From Neopusillimonas maritima (GTDB lineage Bacteria > Pseudomonadota > Gammaproteobacteria > Burkholderiales > Burkholderiaceae_B), in the NCBI RefSeq assembly GCF_040930455.2, contig NZ_CP170494.1: a DNA stretch of 64,000 nt. The stretch is one strand, 5' to 3'. Below the pieces are notes generated by a model. That model did not search any database. It was not told where the DNA came from and saw only the letters and a program-made list of their open reading frames with translations. Below, one piece after another: positions 1 to 8,733 of this stretch (positions are counted from its first letter, which is position 1; each line of letters begins with the position of its first letter). A program made the position numbers and the translations under genes.

Positions 1-2
1 AT

Positions 3-620
3 GCGCCTACAACGCAGGCGCTTGCCGCCGGGATGCGCCTGGTTGCGCTATGTTGTGCACTGATCGTGGCGGCGTTGTTACTTATTGTGCTAATTGACGT
101 GCCATGGCAATTGTACAGCCACCATAAAAAACTGCGCATGAGCCGGCAGGACGTTAAGCAGGAACACAAAGAGAGTGACGGAGATCCTCACGTAAAGGCC
201 AGAATACGTCAGCAGCAGCGAGCCATGGCGCGCCGTCGCATGATGGCGGAAGTACCGAAGGCCGATGTGGTCGTCACTAATCCGACGCATTACGCTGTTG
301 CATTGAAATATGAAGCCGGCGGGTTTGGTGCGCCGTGTGTGGTTGCCAAAGGGTCAGGCCTGATTGCCGCACGCATTCGAATGCTGGCTGAAGAGTACGA
401 TGTTCCGCAGCTTAGCGCGCCGCCGCTTGCGCGCGCGCTGCATGAACACGTTGAATTAGGTCAGGAAATTCCTGCCGAGCTATATAAAGCGGTGGCTGAG
501 GTACTAGCCTGGGTATTCCAGTTGCGCAGCTGGAAGGAGGGGTTGGCCGCAGAGCCGCAGCACCCCGCCGATTTACCCGTTCCCGACGCACTGGACCCGC
601 AGGCCAATGGTGCCACCTGA
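3..620 (+). CDS. flhB: FlhB, flagellar export switch protein (3' part; 5' end outside window)
   Basis: FlhB is the inner-membrane subunit of the flagellar type III export gate that switches substrate class from rod/hook to filament. The frame is open from the first bases, so the gene is cut by the window edge. What remains is the end of the last membrane segment (hydrophobic stretch around positions 40-105) and the cytoplasmic domain. The autocleavage motif NPTH is visible (about 280-292), followed by the conserved block AKGSGLIAARIR and the ELYKAVAEVLAWV helix. The tail after about position 540 is proline-rich and poorly conserved. flhA follows 18 bases later in the same direction. The family call is secure; only the N-terminus is missing. 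Confidence 0.96.
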   Translation, partial: APTTQALAAGMRLVALCCALIVAALLLIVLIDVPWQLYSHHKKLRMSRQDVKQEHKESDGDPHVKARIRQQQRAMARRRMMAEVPKADVVVTNPTHYAVALKYEAGGFGAPCVVAKGSGLIAARIRMLAEEYDVPQLSAPPLARALHEHVELGQEIPAELYKAVAEVLAWVFQLRSWKEGLAAEPQHPADLPVPDALDPQANGAT

Positions 621-638
621 TGCAATTAACAAATATCT

Positions 639-2753
639 ATGAATAACTTCATCGCCTTATTCAAGCTTAACGGTTCACAGCACGCCCGATTCCTGGCGGG
701 GCCGGTGCTGATCCTCATGGTTTTGTCCATGATGGTTTTGCCGTTGCCGCCGGTTATTCTAGATTTGCTTTTCACCTTCAATATCTCTATGGCCATTATG
801 GTGTTGCTGGTGGCCATGTTTACCAAAAAACCGTTGGATTTTGCTGCGTTTCCGGCTGTGCTTTTGTTTACGACCTTGCTTCGGCTGGCGCTGAATGTGG
901 CTTCCACGAGGGTGGTCTTGTTGAATGGTCACCAGGGGCCCGACGCGGCCGGGCAGGTAATCGAGGCGTTTGGACACTTCCTGATTGGCGGCAACTTTGC
1001 CGTTGGCATTATCGTTTTCATTATTTTGGTCATCATTAATTTTATGGTGATTACAAAAGGGGCAGGCCGTATCGCCGAGGTAGGCGCACGTTTCACGTTG
1101 GATGCGATGCCGGGTAAGCAAATGGCGATCGACGCCGATTTGAACGCCGGGCTAATTGGCGAGGAAGACGCGCGATCTCGTCGTGCTGAGGTAGCTCAGG
1201 AGGCCGAGTTCTACGGCTCCATGGATGGGGCGAGCAAGTTTGTGCGCGGTGACGCTGTGGCCGGTTTGCTGATTATGGTGATCAATATTGTAGGGGGGTT
1301 GATCGTGGGTGTGGCGCAGCATGGTCTTTCGTTTGGCGAGGCCGGCGAAGTCTATACCATTCTTGCGATTGGTGACGGTTTGGTGGCACAAATTCCCGCA
1401 CTCGTGATTTCCACTGCGGCCGGTGTTGTGGTGTCGCGGGTGGCAACAGATGAAGACATTGGCCAGCAGATGATTGGCCAGTTACTGAATAACCCAACGG
1501 TGATGTTCATTACGGCGGGCATTCTGGGTGCGATGGGCTTGATTCCCAATATGCCGCATTTTGCGTTTTTGTTGTTGTCTGCCGTCTTGGCCGGCAGTGG
1601 CTGGCTGCTTTATAAGCGTCAACAGAAAACGAAGGAGGCCGAGGCACCCGACCCGCAGGTTCAACAGGCGGCTGCGGAAGCCGCCGCGGCCGAAGCCAGT
1701 TGGGACGACGTGGCGCTGGTCGATCCCTTGGGTCTCGAGGTGGGTTATCGGCTTATTTCCCTTGTGGATCACTCGCAAGGGGGCGAGCTGCTGCATCGGA
1801 TACGCAGTTTACGCAAGAAGTATGCGCAGGACGTCGGTTTCCTGCCTCCGGTTGTGCATATTCGCGACAATCTTGAACTGAAGCCGAACGAATATCGTAT
1901 TTTGCTGTCGGGTGTGGAAGTGGGGCGCGGCGTTGCCATGACGGACCAATGGATGGCGATTGATCCGGGCGAGGTTGCCATGAAGCTTGAAGGTACGCCC
2001 ACCACAGATCCGGCATTTGGGTTGCCTGCGGTCTGGATTGACGTTGCAATGCGCGAGCAGGCACAAATTGCGGGTTACACGGTGGTTGATGCCAGTACCG
2101 TAATCGCCACGCATTTGAATCATTTAATGCATCGTCACGGCTCTCAATTGTTGGGCAGGCAAGAAGTTCAGCAGCTGCTGGATCACATCGGTCGGGACGC
2201 GCCTAAACTGGTCGAAGACCTTGTTCCCAAAACCATTAGTCTGACCTTGCTGCAAAAGATACTGCGTGGGTTGCTTGAGGAAGAGGTGCCGATACGGGAC
2301 GCTCGCACCATTGTTGAAAGTATTGCCGAAAATGCGCCCCGATTGGCGGCTGCCAACACGGCCGGGACGGGGCCTGATCCGTCAGAACTGTTACAGCAGA
2401 TCCGAATTGCCTTGGGGCGCGCTATTACACAGCAGTGGTTTCCAAGCGGTGATGAGGTTCGTGTCATTGGGCTGGACCCCAAGCTGGAACGCGTATTAAC
2501 CCAAGCCGTGACAAGCAGTGGCGCATTGGAGCCCGGGCTGGCAGATACCTTGTTGCAGGAGGCCCAGCGCACGGTTCAGCAGCAAGAAGCGAACGGTGAT
2601 CCGGCGGTACTGGTGGTGTCACCTGTATTACGTTCTGCTTTGTCGCGTTTCTTGCGTCATCATTTTCCCCATATGGGTGTACTGTCGAACTTTGAGATTC
2701 CCGAAGAGCGTATCCTGCGTGTGACTGCAGTGATCGGTGGAGGTAATGCATGA
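639..2753 (+). CDS. flhA: FlhA, flagellar export gate protein
   Basis: FlhA forms the nonameric cytoplasmic ring and proton-driven gate of flagellar type III secretion. At 704 residues it has normal family length. The N-terminal half (residues about 20-330) shows the expected run of membrane segments with the conserved FHIPEP-type loop (AFPAVLLFTTLLRLALNVAS, then GRIAEVGARFTLDAMPGKQM). The C-terminal half is the soluble chaperone- and substrate-binding domain, starting near residue 360 after an Ala/Gln/Glu-rich linker. The ATG at 639 has only a weak ribosome site, suggesting translation coupled to flhB. Its stop overlaps the flhF start (ATGA-type overlap). Confidence 0.97.
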   Translation: MNNFIALFKLNGSQHARFLAGPVLILMVLSMMVLPLPPVILDLLFTFNISMAIMVLLVAMFTKKPLDFAAFPAVLLFTTLLRLALNVASTRVVLLNGHQGPDAAGQVIEAFGHFLIGGNFAVGIIVFIILVIINFMVITKGAGRIAEVGARFTLDAMPGKQMAIDADLNAGLIGEEDARSRRAEVAQEAEFYGSMDGASKFVRGDAVAGLLIMVINIVGGLIVGVAQHGLSFGEAGEVYTILAIGDGLVAQIPALVISTAAGVVVSRVATDEDIGQQMIGQLLNNPTVMFITAGILGAMGLIPNMPHFAFLLLSAVLAGSGWLLYKRQQKTKEAEAPDPQVQQAAAEAAAAEASWDDVALVDPLGLEVGYRLISLVDHSQGGELLHRIRSLRKKYAQDVGFLPPVVHIRDNLELKPNEYRILLSGVEVGRGVAMTDQWMAIDPGEVAMKLEGTPTTDPAFGLPAVWIDVAMREQAQIAGYTVVDASTVIATHLNHLMHRHGSQLLGRQEVQQLLDHIGRDAPKLVEDLVPKTISLTLLQKILRGLLEEEVPIRDARTIVESIAENAPRLAAANTAGTGPDPSELLQQIRIALGRAITQQWFPSGDEVRVIGLDPKLERVLTQAVTSSGALEPGLADTLLQEAQRTVQQQEANGDPAVLVVSPVLRSALSRFLRHHFPHMGVLSNFEIPEERILRVTAVIGGGNA

Positions 2754-5221
2754 ATGTCAGCCGATTCTTCGGAATAACCAATCGTGAAGCGATGCGTCAG
2801 GTGCGTCTGGCTTTGGGGCCGGATGCCTTAATCATTTCCAACCGCCGGGTCAATGGTGGGGTGGAGATTCTTGCCACCGATGAAACTTCGCTGTCGCCGG
2901 AGATTGTGCGTCGGATCGCTGACGAGGAAGTAGCCAAAAGCAGTACGGCCGGTCCGGTTACCATGCGCAGCGCCATATCGCGCCCGCCTGCTCAACCTGC
3001 GCCGCAACAGCCAAAGCCGGCTCAACCTAAGTCGCACGCACCTGCGCAGGCGGTCTCCGCTCCCGCAGTGATGCCCGCCGCGACTCCCTCATTACCGGCT
3101 GGCGCCGACGTGATGGGCGCCATTGGTGCTCTGCAAGGGGCACTTGAGTCTCGTATTGACGAATTGATGTGGGGAAATCAGTTGCGGCGTGTCCCTCAGG
3201 CAGTCAGTTTGTTTCAGACATTGTTGGGGTTCGGTTTCAGCACGGCGCTTCTGCGGGCCATGTTGAAGGGCCTGCCGGAAGGGCTGGGTTCGCGTGCGGC
3301 TTTACAATGGGCGCGCACGGAATTGGTTAAAAGTCTTCCGGTGCTTGAGCGCGAAGAGGCATTGTGGCGTCCGGGAGCAGCCATTGCCCTGGTTGGGCCT
3401 ACGGGGGTGGGGAAAACCACGACGGTGGCCAAGCTTGCCGCACGATGTGTCAAAAAATACGGGGCTGAAAATGTGGTGCTGCTAACCACCGATACCTATC
3501 GTATCGGTGCGCATGAGCAATTGAAAATCTACGGCAAAATGATGCATGTTCCGGTGCATGTCGTTCAGGATGCAGAAGAATTACGGCGTATTATTGCCTC
3601 GGTCGCCGCACATCAAATAATCATTATCGACAATGTTGGTATCAGCCAGCGTGACCGTTTTGTGTCAGAGCAAGCGGCGATGTTGTCTGCGGCGGGGCGC
3701 GAAGTAAGCCGATTATTGGTTCTGAATGCGTCAAGCCACGGTGACACACTCGATGAAGTGGCGCGTCGTTATACGCATGATGGCGGTAGCCCATTGCGCG
3801 GAAGCATTATTACCAAGATCGACGAAGCAACGCGCCTGGGAGCGGTTCTGGATACCGTTATACGGTATCAACTGCCTGTTTGTTATGTTTCCGATGGCCA
3901 GAAAGTCCCGCAGAATTTGGCGCATATGACGGCCAATGAACTGGTCGACAAGGCACTGGTAAAAAATCAGCAAGCGTCGGCTTTGTACGCACCGTCCGAG
4001 GCCGACTTCGCAGCTTTAATGTCTATGTCGGAACAGTCACGCCCGCGCGACGACAAGGCGGGTCATACCACTCAGCGCCGGGCTTTATTGCCGAATTTGT
4101 TAACGGTTGCACGCTCAAGTAAAGCGCCGCTTGAGGTAGATGAAATTGAGCAGGCCGGCCGCTATATCGACGAAAACGTCCTGGCCAGTGAGACCTACGC
4201 ACTTTGGCGCGCTTACTTCAAGGGCGAGGCTGCCGACAGCATGGGGTCGCTCACGCAACATTTTCTGGGTGTGGCGCGAAACGAATTTGCCGAAGACGCC
4301 GACCAATACGTGCTTGCCCTACACGATCATGTAGGTTTGCGTGATGAGTCAGCCGGGGGGGCGGTTGGACGGTTGCGTGCCACCGTGCTGCTTAATCATG
4401 CGGGGGTACCCTGGTGCTCACCGTATCAGCAGTTAACGTTGCCCGATGGATGGCGTGCCTCCGATGGAGAAACGGCGCTGCGGGCGCCAACGGGCTATGA
4501 GTCCCTGCAAAAGCAAATGCAATGGGCCGCCGGGAATGTCCGTGACGTGCCCTTGCTGCATCTTTTTGATGGCGCTACGGTATCTGTCTGGCAGTCGGCA
4601 ACAGCCCAGGGGTTAGCCTGGTTGTCTGCCTGTACGCGTACAACCCGAGTTGTCGATGAGGGTAGTGCCACGACCGTTGGTGCAGTTGTAAAAACACTGG
4701 ATTTTCATCCTGTCGGCGCCTTGGGTACGCGTTACGAGCGCGCAATGGTTCAAGGCGTAGAGCGCGGCCAATTGGTTGTTTGGGTGGCTACTCGCGAGGT
4801 GAGTCTTTTTTCGCGCCAGAATGGTTATACACCGGTTCAGTTGGTTGCTGTGCGTGTGGTCGACCGTCGTGACGGCACGGTTTTGCGTGAGGCCACAGGC
4901 TTGGCCGATGCGACTTCCGTGGCTGCTCAGACTGAAGCTTTGGCGTTGGCTTTGTTGGTGCATGCCGAACATAAAACGGCACTGAAGTTTGCCGCTCGCT
5001 GGTGGCCCATGCTGGCTCAGCGCCAGTGGGCCGATGCGGTGTCGCGGCGTGCCTTAACGGCGATGCAAGTCGGTTTGACAACCTGGGATGCCTTCCAGTC
5101 GCCCGACGGCCATACGTTGCTCAGTGCTATTCAGGGCTTAAGCGGCAAGGCGCAACCGAATCAGGCGGAGGCAGTGTCCGCCATGATGAAGTTATTTACC
5201 TTAAAGGAAATGACCGCCTGA
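2750..5221 (+). CDS. flhF: FlhF, SRP-type GTPase for flagellar placement, with long C-terminal extension
   Basis: FlhF is a signal-recognition-particle-like GTPase that sets flagellar number and position at the pole. The N-terminal ~200 residues include the start block NVSRFFGITNREAMRQVR and a Pro/Gln/Ala-rich linker (about 80-115). The GTPase domain runs from about 210 to 410: P-loop GPTGVGKTT near residue 215, the DTYRIGAHEQL block near 248 and TKIDE near 354. The G3 position reads DNVG instead of the usual DTAG/DTVG. The protein has 823 residues against about 400-450 in well-studied FlhF, so roughly 400 residues beyond the GTPase have no function I can assign. Related beta-proteobacteria also carry long FlhF. 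No flhG lies downstream; the next gene is convergent. Confidence 0.92.
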   Translation: MNVSRFFGITNREAMRQVRLALGPDALIISNRRVNGGVEILATDETSLSPEIVRRIADEEVAKSSTAGPVTMRSAISRPPAQPAPQQPKPAQPKSHAPAQAVSAPAVMPAATPSLPAGADVMGAIGALQGALESRIDELMWGNQLRRVPQAVSLFQTLLGFGFSTALLRAMLKGLPEGLGSRAALQWARTELVKSLPVLEREEALWRPGAAIALVGPTGVGKTTTVAKLAARCVKKYGAENVVLLTTDTYRIGAHEQLKIYGKMMHVPVHVVQDAEELRRIIASVAAHQIIIIDNVGISQRDRFVSEQAAMLSAAGREVSRLLVLNASSHGDTLDEVARRYTHDGGSPLRGSIITKIDEATRLGAVLDTVIRYQLPVCYVSDGQKVPQNLAHMTANELVDKALVKNQQASALYAPSEADFAALMSMSEQSRPRDDKAGHTTQRRALLPNLLTVARSSKAPLEVDEIEQAGRYIDENVLASETYALWRAYFKGEAADSMGSLTQHFLGVARNEFAEDADQYVLALHDHVGLRDESAGGAVGRLRATVLLNHAGVPWCSPYQQLTLPDGWRASDGETALRAPTGYESLQKQMQWAAGNVRDVPLLHLFDGATVSVWQSATAQGLAWLSACTRTTRVVDEGSATTVGAVVKTLDFHPVGALGTRYERAMVQGVERGQLVVWVATREVSLFSRQNGYTPVQLVAVRVVDRRDGTVLREATGLADATSVAAQTEALALALLVHAEHKTALKFAARWWPMLAQRQWADAVSRRALTAMQVGLTTWDAFQSPDGHTLLSAIQGLSGKAQPNQAEAVSAMMKLFTLKEMTA

Positions 5222-5252
5222 TATGTTAAACGTATTCCGGGCTGGAGGCGTG

Positions 5253-5753
5253 CTAGCCGGCCTTAAGGGGTTTCAGCCGGGGTACGTCGGCTGAAACCGA
5301 CGCAGCTTTCTTTTTTCCCGACGCATCATAAACCGTGTTGTTGCCGGTAAGTGTTTGTAATGCCGCCATCATTCGTTGCGTGTTAGTTAGCAACGCATTA
5401 ATGATATTGCCGTTTTGTTCGTTCAGGCGTTGTGCCCGGTCCGACAGGGCGCCTAATTCCTCAACAAGTGCGGAAAGTTCGGGCTGTTGGGCGGCAGCGG
5501 CACGCAGACCCTGAAGGTTATTGGGTAAATTTAAGGCTTCGAGCAGTGATCCGCGACGTTGCGTTGCAGCATGCAGGTCTTCTGCGATTTTCTCTTTCAA
5601 CGAAGTTGTACGGTTGAGGTCGTCGGGTTGGCCGGTTTCCAATACCTGGGATTCTTCGTTGAGTATATTGAAAAACTGCTGCGTAAGATGCAGTTCCTGT
5701 TGCAATTGAGATTGCAGGGGCTGAAGCCGGGCCTGGGAGTCTGTCATGGTCAA
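5253..5753 (-). CDS. flgN: FlgN, chaperone for FlgK and FlgL
   Basis: FlgN is the cytoplasmic export chaperone of the hook-filament junction proteins FlgK and FlgL. The 166-residue product is predicted mostly alpha-helical, with the long coiled-coil pattern of the family (QLQQELHLTQQFFNILNEES near the start) and a conserved middle region ending in LNEQNGNIINALLTNTQR. The C-terminus is short and basic. It lies directly after flgM on the minus strand (42-base gap), the usual flgM-flgN arrangement, and probably shares the sigma-28 promoter upstream of flgM. Its last codons form one arm of an 11-bp inverted repeat facing flhF. Confidence 0.9.
   Translation of the reverse strand: MTMTDSQARLQPLQSQLQQELHLTQQFFNILNEESQVLETGQPDDLNRTTSLKEKIAEDLHAATQRRGSLLEALNLPNNLQGLRAAAAQQPELSALVEELGALSDRAQRLNEQNGNIINALLTNTQRMMAALQTLTGNNTVYDASGKKKAASVSADVPRLKPLKAG
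5269..5298. terminator. Perfect 11-bp hairpin between flhF and flgN (candidate bidirectional terminator)
   Basis: GGTTTCAGCCG, an 8-base loop and CGGCTGAAACC form an uninterrupted stem just inside the 3' end of flgN, where the flhF and flgN transcripts converge. A T-rich stretch (5310-5318) follows on the plus strand, about a dozen bases beyond the stem, so it is not a textbook intrinsic terminator. The position makes transcript-end formation the best guess. Confidence 0.4.
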
Positions 5754-5795
5754 GCCTTATTAATAAAACCGGTGCCTAGCATGCACACCGCTTAT

Positions 5796-6074
5796 TTATT
5801 TCAGTAGTTCCCTTGCGCTTGCCAGCAAACCGTCGGCAATGCGTTCGGGGTTAATTTTTAATTGGCCCGATGCCAGGGCATCTTTAATTTGCTGCACGCG
5901 CGCCATGTCGATATCGTTTTCGCCATTTTGCAAATTGGCCAACTGGCGCGCGGCTGGGCTGAGGTCGACAGCCGTTTTGCCACCCGTATTGTTTTGGGCG
6001 GTTTGTGCAGGCCCTTGACGCGATGGTGTCGCGGGGGTGACTGCAGTATTCTTGATGGATGGTGTGATTTTCAC
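5796..6074 (-). CDS. flgM: FlgM, anti-sigma-28 factor
   Basis: FlgM binds FliA (sigma-28) and holds it inactive until the hook is finished and FlgM is exported. The 92-residue protein has the typical build: a Thr/Gln/Asn-rich, probably disordered N-terminal half (MKITPSIKNTAVTPA...) and a conserved C-terminal sigma-binding half with VDLSPAARQLANL, VQQIKDALASGQLKINPERIADGL and a terminal ELLK. It is transcribed leftwards from a strong sigma-28 site at 6129-6155, giving the expected self-limiting loop. flgN follows in the same transcript. Confidence 0.93.
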   Translation of the reverse strand: MKITPSIKNTAVTPATPSRQGPAQTAQNNTGGKTAVDLSPAARQLANLQNGENDIDMARVQQIKDALASGQLKINPERIADGLLASARELLK

Positions 6075-6128
6075 GACAGACTCCGGTAATTCTGGGTGCC
6101 CGGCACATTGCCAAGCTTAGTATAGGGA

Positions 6129-6155
6129 ATAACGGCTGCGCCGTGCAAAACTTTA
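6129..6155 (-). promoter_or_regulatory. Sigma-28 (FliA) promoter for flgM-flgN
   Basis: On the minus strand the sequence reads TAAA, exactly 15 bases, then GCCGTTAT. This matches the enterobacterial sigma-28 consensus TAAA-N15-GCCGATAA at 10 of 12 positions. The ATG of flgM begins 55 bases beyond the -10 element. Class 3 control of flgM is known in other bacteria. Confidence 0.85.
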
Positions 6156-6186
6156 GGGTTGCCCATACTATGTTTGATACGGAACG

Positions 6187-6924
6187 TTACATGGGAATGA
6201 GTACGGTATGGGCATCCAGTATCGTGGCTGTAACAATTTGCCCGGACGCGGTGCGCACCTGGATATGATCACCAGGCTCACCGTCTTCCATGGCTTTGCC
6301 TTCGCTGCGTGCCACAAAGCCCACCCCGCGTACTTCCATGTAGACCATTTGGCCGCGTTCAATTGATAGCGGGCTGCGTATGGCCGAGGCCTTAATAGGT
6401 TTTCTTGCATTGAGCCGATATCGTGTGATGTAACCCACCAGTTGTTCGGGGTCAATCAGTGTTCCCCTGGGCAGGCGAAGAAGATCACCGTTGCGTTGCT
6501 CCAGATCTTGCATGCTCAGGGTAGTGCCTGCCCTGACGGGGCGGGCTGTAATGTAGTAGCTGCCTTCGATGCGAATGCTCGCTTGCGTATAACTGACCCA
6601 GGGTTTGGGCCCCAAACAGCGAATGCCCAACGTGACAGTGGGCCGCAAAGTGGCCCCGCGCCCCGGTATGAAAATCTCGACATTTTCGCACTTGGGTTGA
6701 TTCTTAATATTGGGCGGCTCAATTTGGGCTTGTAACGTGCCGTCCCAGCTCGCCGCTTTGCCCTCCAGGAAAGCAAGCATTTTCTTTTGGAGATTCAACT
6801 CTTCTGGAGTTTGAGCGGCGGCCTGGGCGACACCGTGAGCTACTGGCTGTAGCAGCATAATGAGCCCGAGCGAAACGATTACTTTACGCATAACCGTATT
6901 GTAGTAAGGGCCGTTTACATTCAA
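6187..6924 (-). CDS. flgA: FlgA, P-ring assembly chaperone
   Basis: FlgA is the periplasmic chaperone needed to assemble FlgI into the P ring. The 245-residue product starts with a cleavable-type signal peptide (basic MRK, hydrophobic core, then HGVAQA; if translation begins at the ATG of residue 12). The conserved C-terminal SAF-like domain is seen in RPVRAGTTLSMQDLEQRNGD, GRQMVYMEVRG-like sequence and TATILDAHTVLIPM near the end. The first listed ATG adds 11 non-signal residues, so the ATG at about 6891 is the likelier start. It is divergent from flgB. Confidence 0.92.
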   Translation of the reverse strand: MNVNGPYYNTVMRKVIVSLGLIMLLQPVAHGVAQAAAQTPEELNLQKKMLAFLEGKAASWDGTLQAQIEPPNIKNQPKCENVEIFIPGRGATLRPTVTLGIRCLGPKPWVSYTQASIRIEGSYYITARPVRAGTTLSMQDLEQRNGDLLRLPRGTLIDPEQLVGYITRYRLNARKPIKASAIRSPLSIERGQMVYMEVRGVGFVARSEGKAMEDGEPGDHIQVRTASGQIVTATILDAHTVLIPM

Positions 6925-7032
6925 TCCCGGAATTGGAGCATAAATGGCGTGTTATTTCCGGGTTTGTCTTGCCTTGCCGGCAACTACCATACAACCTGAT
7001 GAATGTTATGAACATGTCTGCAGGTAATCAAG

Positions 7033-7443
7033 ATGGTAGATCGTATCAGTAATGACTTAAGCTTTTTTCAGGAAGCCGTTCGCTTGCGCGAACAGCGCCA
7101 GGAAGTGCTCAGTGCGAATATTGCCAATGCCGACACGCCTAATTATAAGGCGCGCGACTTTGATTTCACCCAAGCCCTGAAAGAGGCGATGGGGGGCGGT
7201 TCACTGAGTTTGCCGGATACCTCGTTGGCGCTGACTTCAGAGCGGCATATTCCAGGAAAGGCGCAGTCGCCTGCCCGTGCGGAACTGTTGTATCGGCAGC
7301 CGGTTCAACCCAGCCTGGACGGCAATACCGTTGATATGGATCTTGAGCGCGTTGCGTTCGCCGACAACACCATGCGTTATCAAACTGATCTCACCATTAT
7401 TTCACAAAGAATCAAGGGCTTGATCGCCGCGTTGCAGCAATAA
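7033..7443 (+). CDS. flgB: FlgB, proximal rod protein
   Basis: FlgB forms the part of the rod next to the MS ring. The 136-residue length is normal. The N-terminal rod signature ANIANADTPNYKARDFDF (residues about 31-48) and the C-terminal helix (NTMRYQTDLTIISQRIKGL) frame a short middle domain, as in all rod proteins. It is the first gene of the rightward flgBCDEFGHIJ run. The 108 bases between flgA and flgB must hold both divergent promoters; I see no sigma-28 site there, consistent with class 2 control, but I cannot place an FlhDC box. Confidence 0.95.
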   Translation: MVDRISNDLSFFQEAVRLREQRQEVLSANIANADTPNYKARDFDFTQALKEAMGGGSLSLPDTSLALTSERHIPGKAQSPARAELLYRQPVQPSLDGNTVDMDLERVAFADNTMRYQTDLTIISQRIKGLIAALQQ

Positions 7444-7484
7444 ATCGCACGTGGCCGCCTCGGTCGTATTTAAGGAGTGACTCC

Positions 7485-7901
7485 ATGTCCACTTTCAGTA
7501 TTTTCCAGATAGCCGGTTCCGCCATGACAGCGCAGTCGCAGCGCATGAATGTGGCTGCCAGCAATTTGGCCAATGCCGATAGCGTAGCAGGGCCTAACGG
7601 CCAGGCATACAAGGCACGTCAGGTTGTTTTCGAAATGGCGCCGGTACCAGGGCAGGCGTACGCAGGTGCGGTGGGTGGTGTTCAGGTATCGAGTGTAGTC
7701 CAAAGCAATGCGCCCGCCCGCATGGAGTATCAACCTGATCACCCTTTGGCCAATGCCGAAGGGTATGTCGAAATGCCGAATGTCGATGTCGTGGCGGAAA
7801 CCGTCAACATGATTTCCGCTTCCCGTTCATATCAGGCCAATGTAGAAGTGGTAAATACGGCCAAGGCGCTGATGAGCCGCACGCTTTCAATCGGGCAATA
7901 A
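7485..7901 (+). CDS. flgC: FlgC, proximal rod protein
   Basis: FlgC is a rod subunit exported by the flagellar type III system. The 138-residue protein has the rod signature (ASNLANADSVAGPNGQAYKA) near residue 24 and the typical C-terminal block VEMPNVDVVAETVNMISASR followed by SYQANVEVVNTAKALMSRTL. A strong ribosome site (AAGGAGTGA) sits 5-10 bases before the ATG. It is the second gene of the flgB operon. Confidence 0.95.
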   Translation: MSTFSIFQIAGSAMTAQSQRMNVAASNLANADSVAGPNGQAYKARQVVFEMAPVPGQAYAGAVGGVQVSSVVQSNAPARMEYQPDHPLANAEGYVEMPNVDVVAETVNMISASRSYQANVEVVNTAKALMSRTLSIGQ

Positions 7902-7942
7902 GCCGTTATTGAAATATTTTTAAATTTTCTGGAGGTGCGACT

Positions 7943-8644
7943 GTGACCACTGTCGATCCGAACACAATAGCGCAGGCAACATCCGCAGGCTCACTGGCTG
8001 CGTCCACTGCCGAGGCAGCCAAGCGCGCAGAGGACATGAAGAACCAGTTCATGACCCTGCTTATTACTCAGATACGTAATCAGGATCCGTTGAATCCGAT
8101 GGAGAATGCCGAGTTCACATCGCAGTTGGCGCAGATGGAAACTGTAAACGGTATTACGCAACTGAATAAAACGTTGCAGGCGCTGTCGGGCCAAATGGAT
8201 ATGACGCAATCCATGCAGGCGGCAACACTGATTGGTAAAGAAGTTCTGGTGACCGGTAACAAAATTTCCACCGGTAGCTCCCCGGATGATCCCAATACCA
8301 AGGTTGCAACGCCTTTTGGTATTGACCTTATTTCACCGGCGGAAAAAGTGAAAGTGGCCATTTTGGACGGCAGTGGGAAGGCTGTGCGCAACGTCGAGAT
8401 AGGCCCAGTGAATGCAGGTGTGGTGTCGCTTGAGTGGGACGGTCTGAATGATTCCGGCGAGCCGGTACCCGACGGTGCCTACACGCTCGATGTGTCGGGT
8501 GTGGGGGCGGATGGCTCAGCTGTTGGCGTCGAGGCGCTCACTTATGGACAGGTGTCCAGCATTGCGTACTCATCTTCGGGGGTGCAACTGGATTTAGGGC
8601 TTATGGGCGCGCGTTCTTTATTCGACGTACGCAAGATTATGTAA
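7943..8644 (+). CDS. flgD: FlgD, hook cap / scaffolding protein
   Basis: FlgD caps the growing hook and is lost when FlgK arrives. The 233-residue product has the conserved N-terminal export and polymerisation block FMTLLITQIRNQDPLNPMEN with QLAQMETVNGI (residues about 33-75). A C-terminal Ig-like/tudor part follows (LEWDGLNDSGEPVPDGAYTL). Translation starts at GTG 7943, supported by the ribosome site GGAGGT at the right distance; there is no better in-frame ATG upstream. Confidence 0.94.
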   Translation: MTTVDPNTIAQATSAGSLAASTAEAAKRAEDMKNQFMTLLITQIRNQDPLNPMENAEFTSQLAQMETVNGITQLNKTLQALSGQMDMTQSMQAATLIGKEVLVTGNKISTGSSPDDPNTKVATPFGIDLISPAEKVKVAILDGSGKAVRNVEIGPVNAGVVSLEWDGLNDSGEPVPDGAYTLDVSGVGADGSAVGVEALTYGQVSSIAYSSSGVQLDLGLMGARSLFDVRKIM

Positions 8645-8733
8645 CAGCGTGGTTTTTACTCGTTGAATTTGGCCGACCCGGCGCGAAAGTTTGGGCCGGC
8701 AACGTTGAAAATTAAATTTGAAAGGAAAACATT

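Noticed and set aside
4788..5229. Open frames overlapping the 3' part of flhF on both strands
   Set aside because: flhF frame is continuous and conserved in style through its stop; the others are shadows without start signals.
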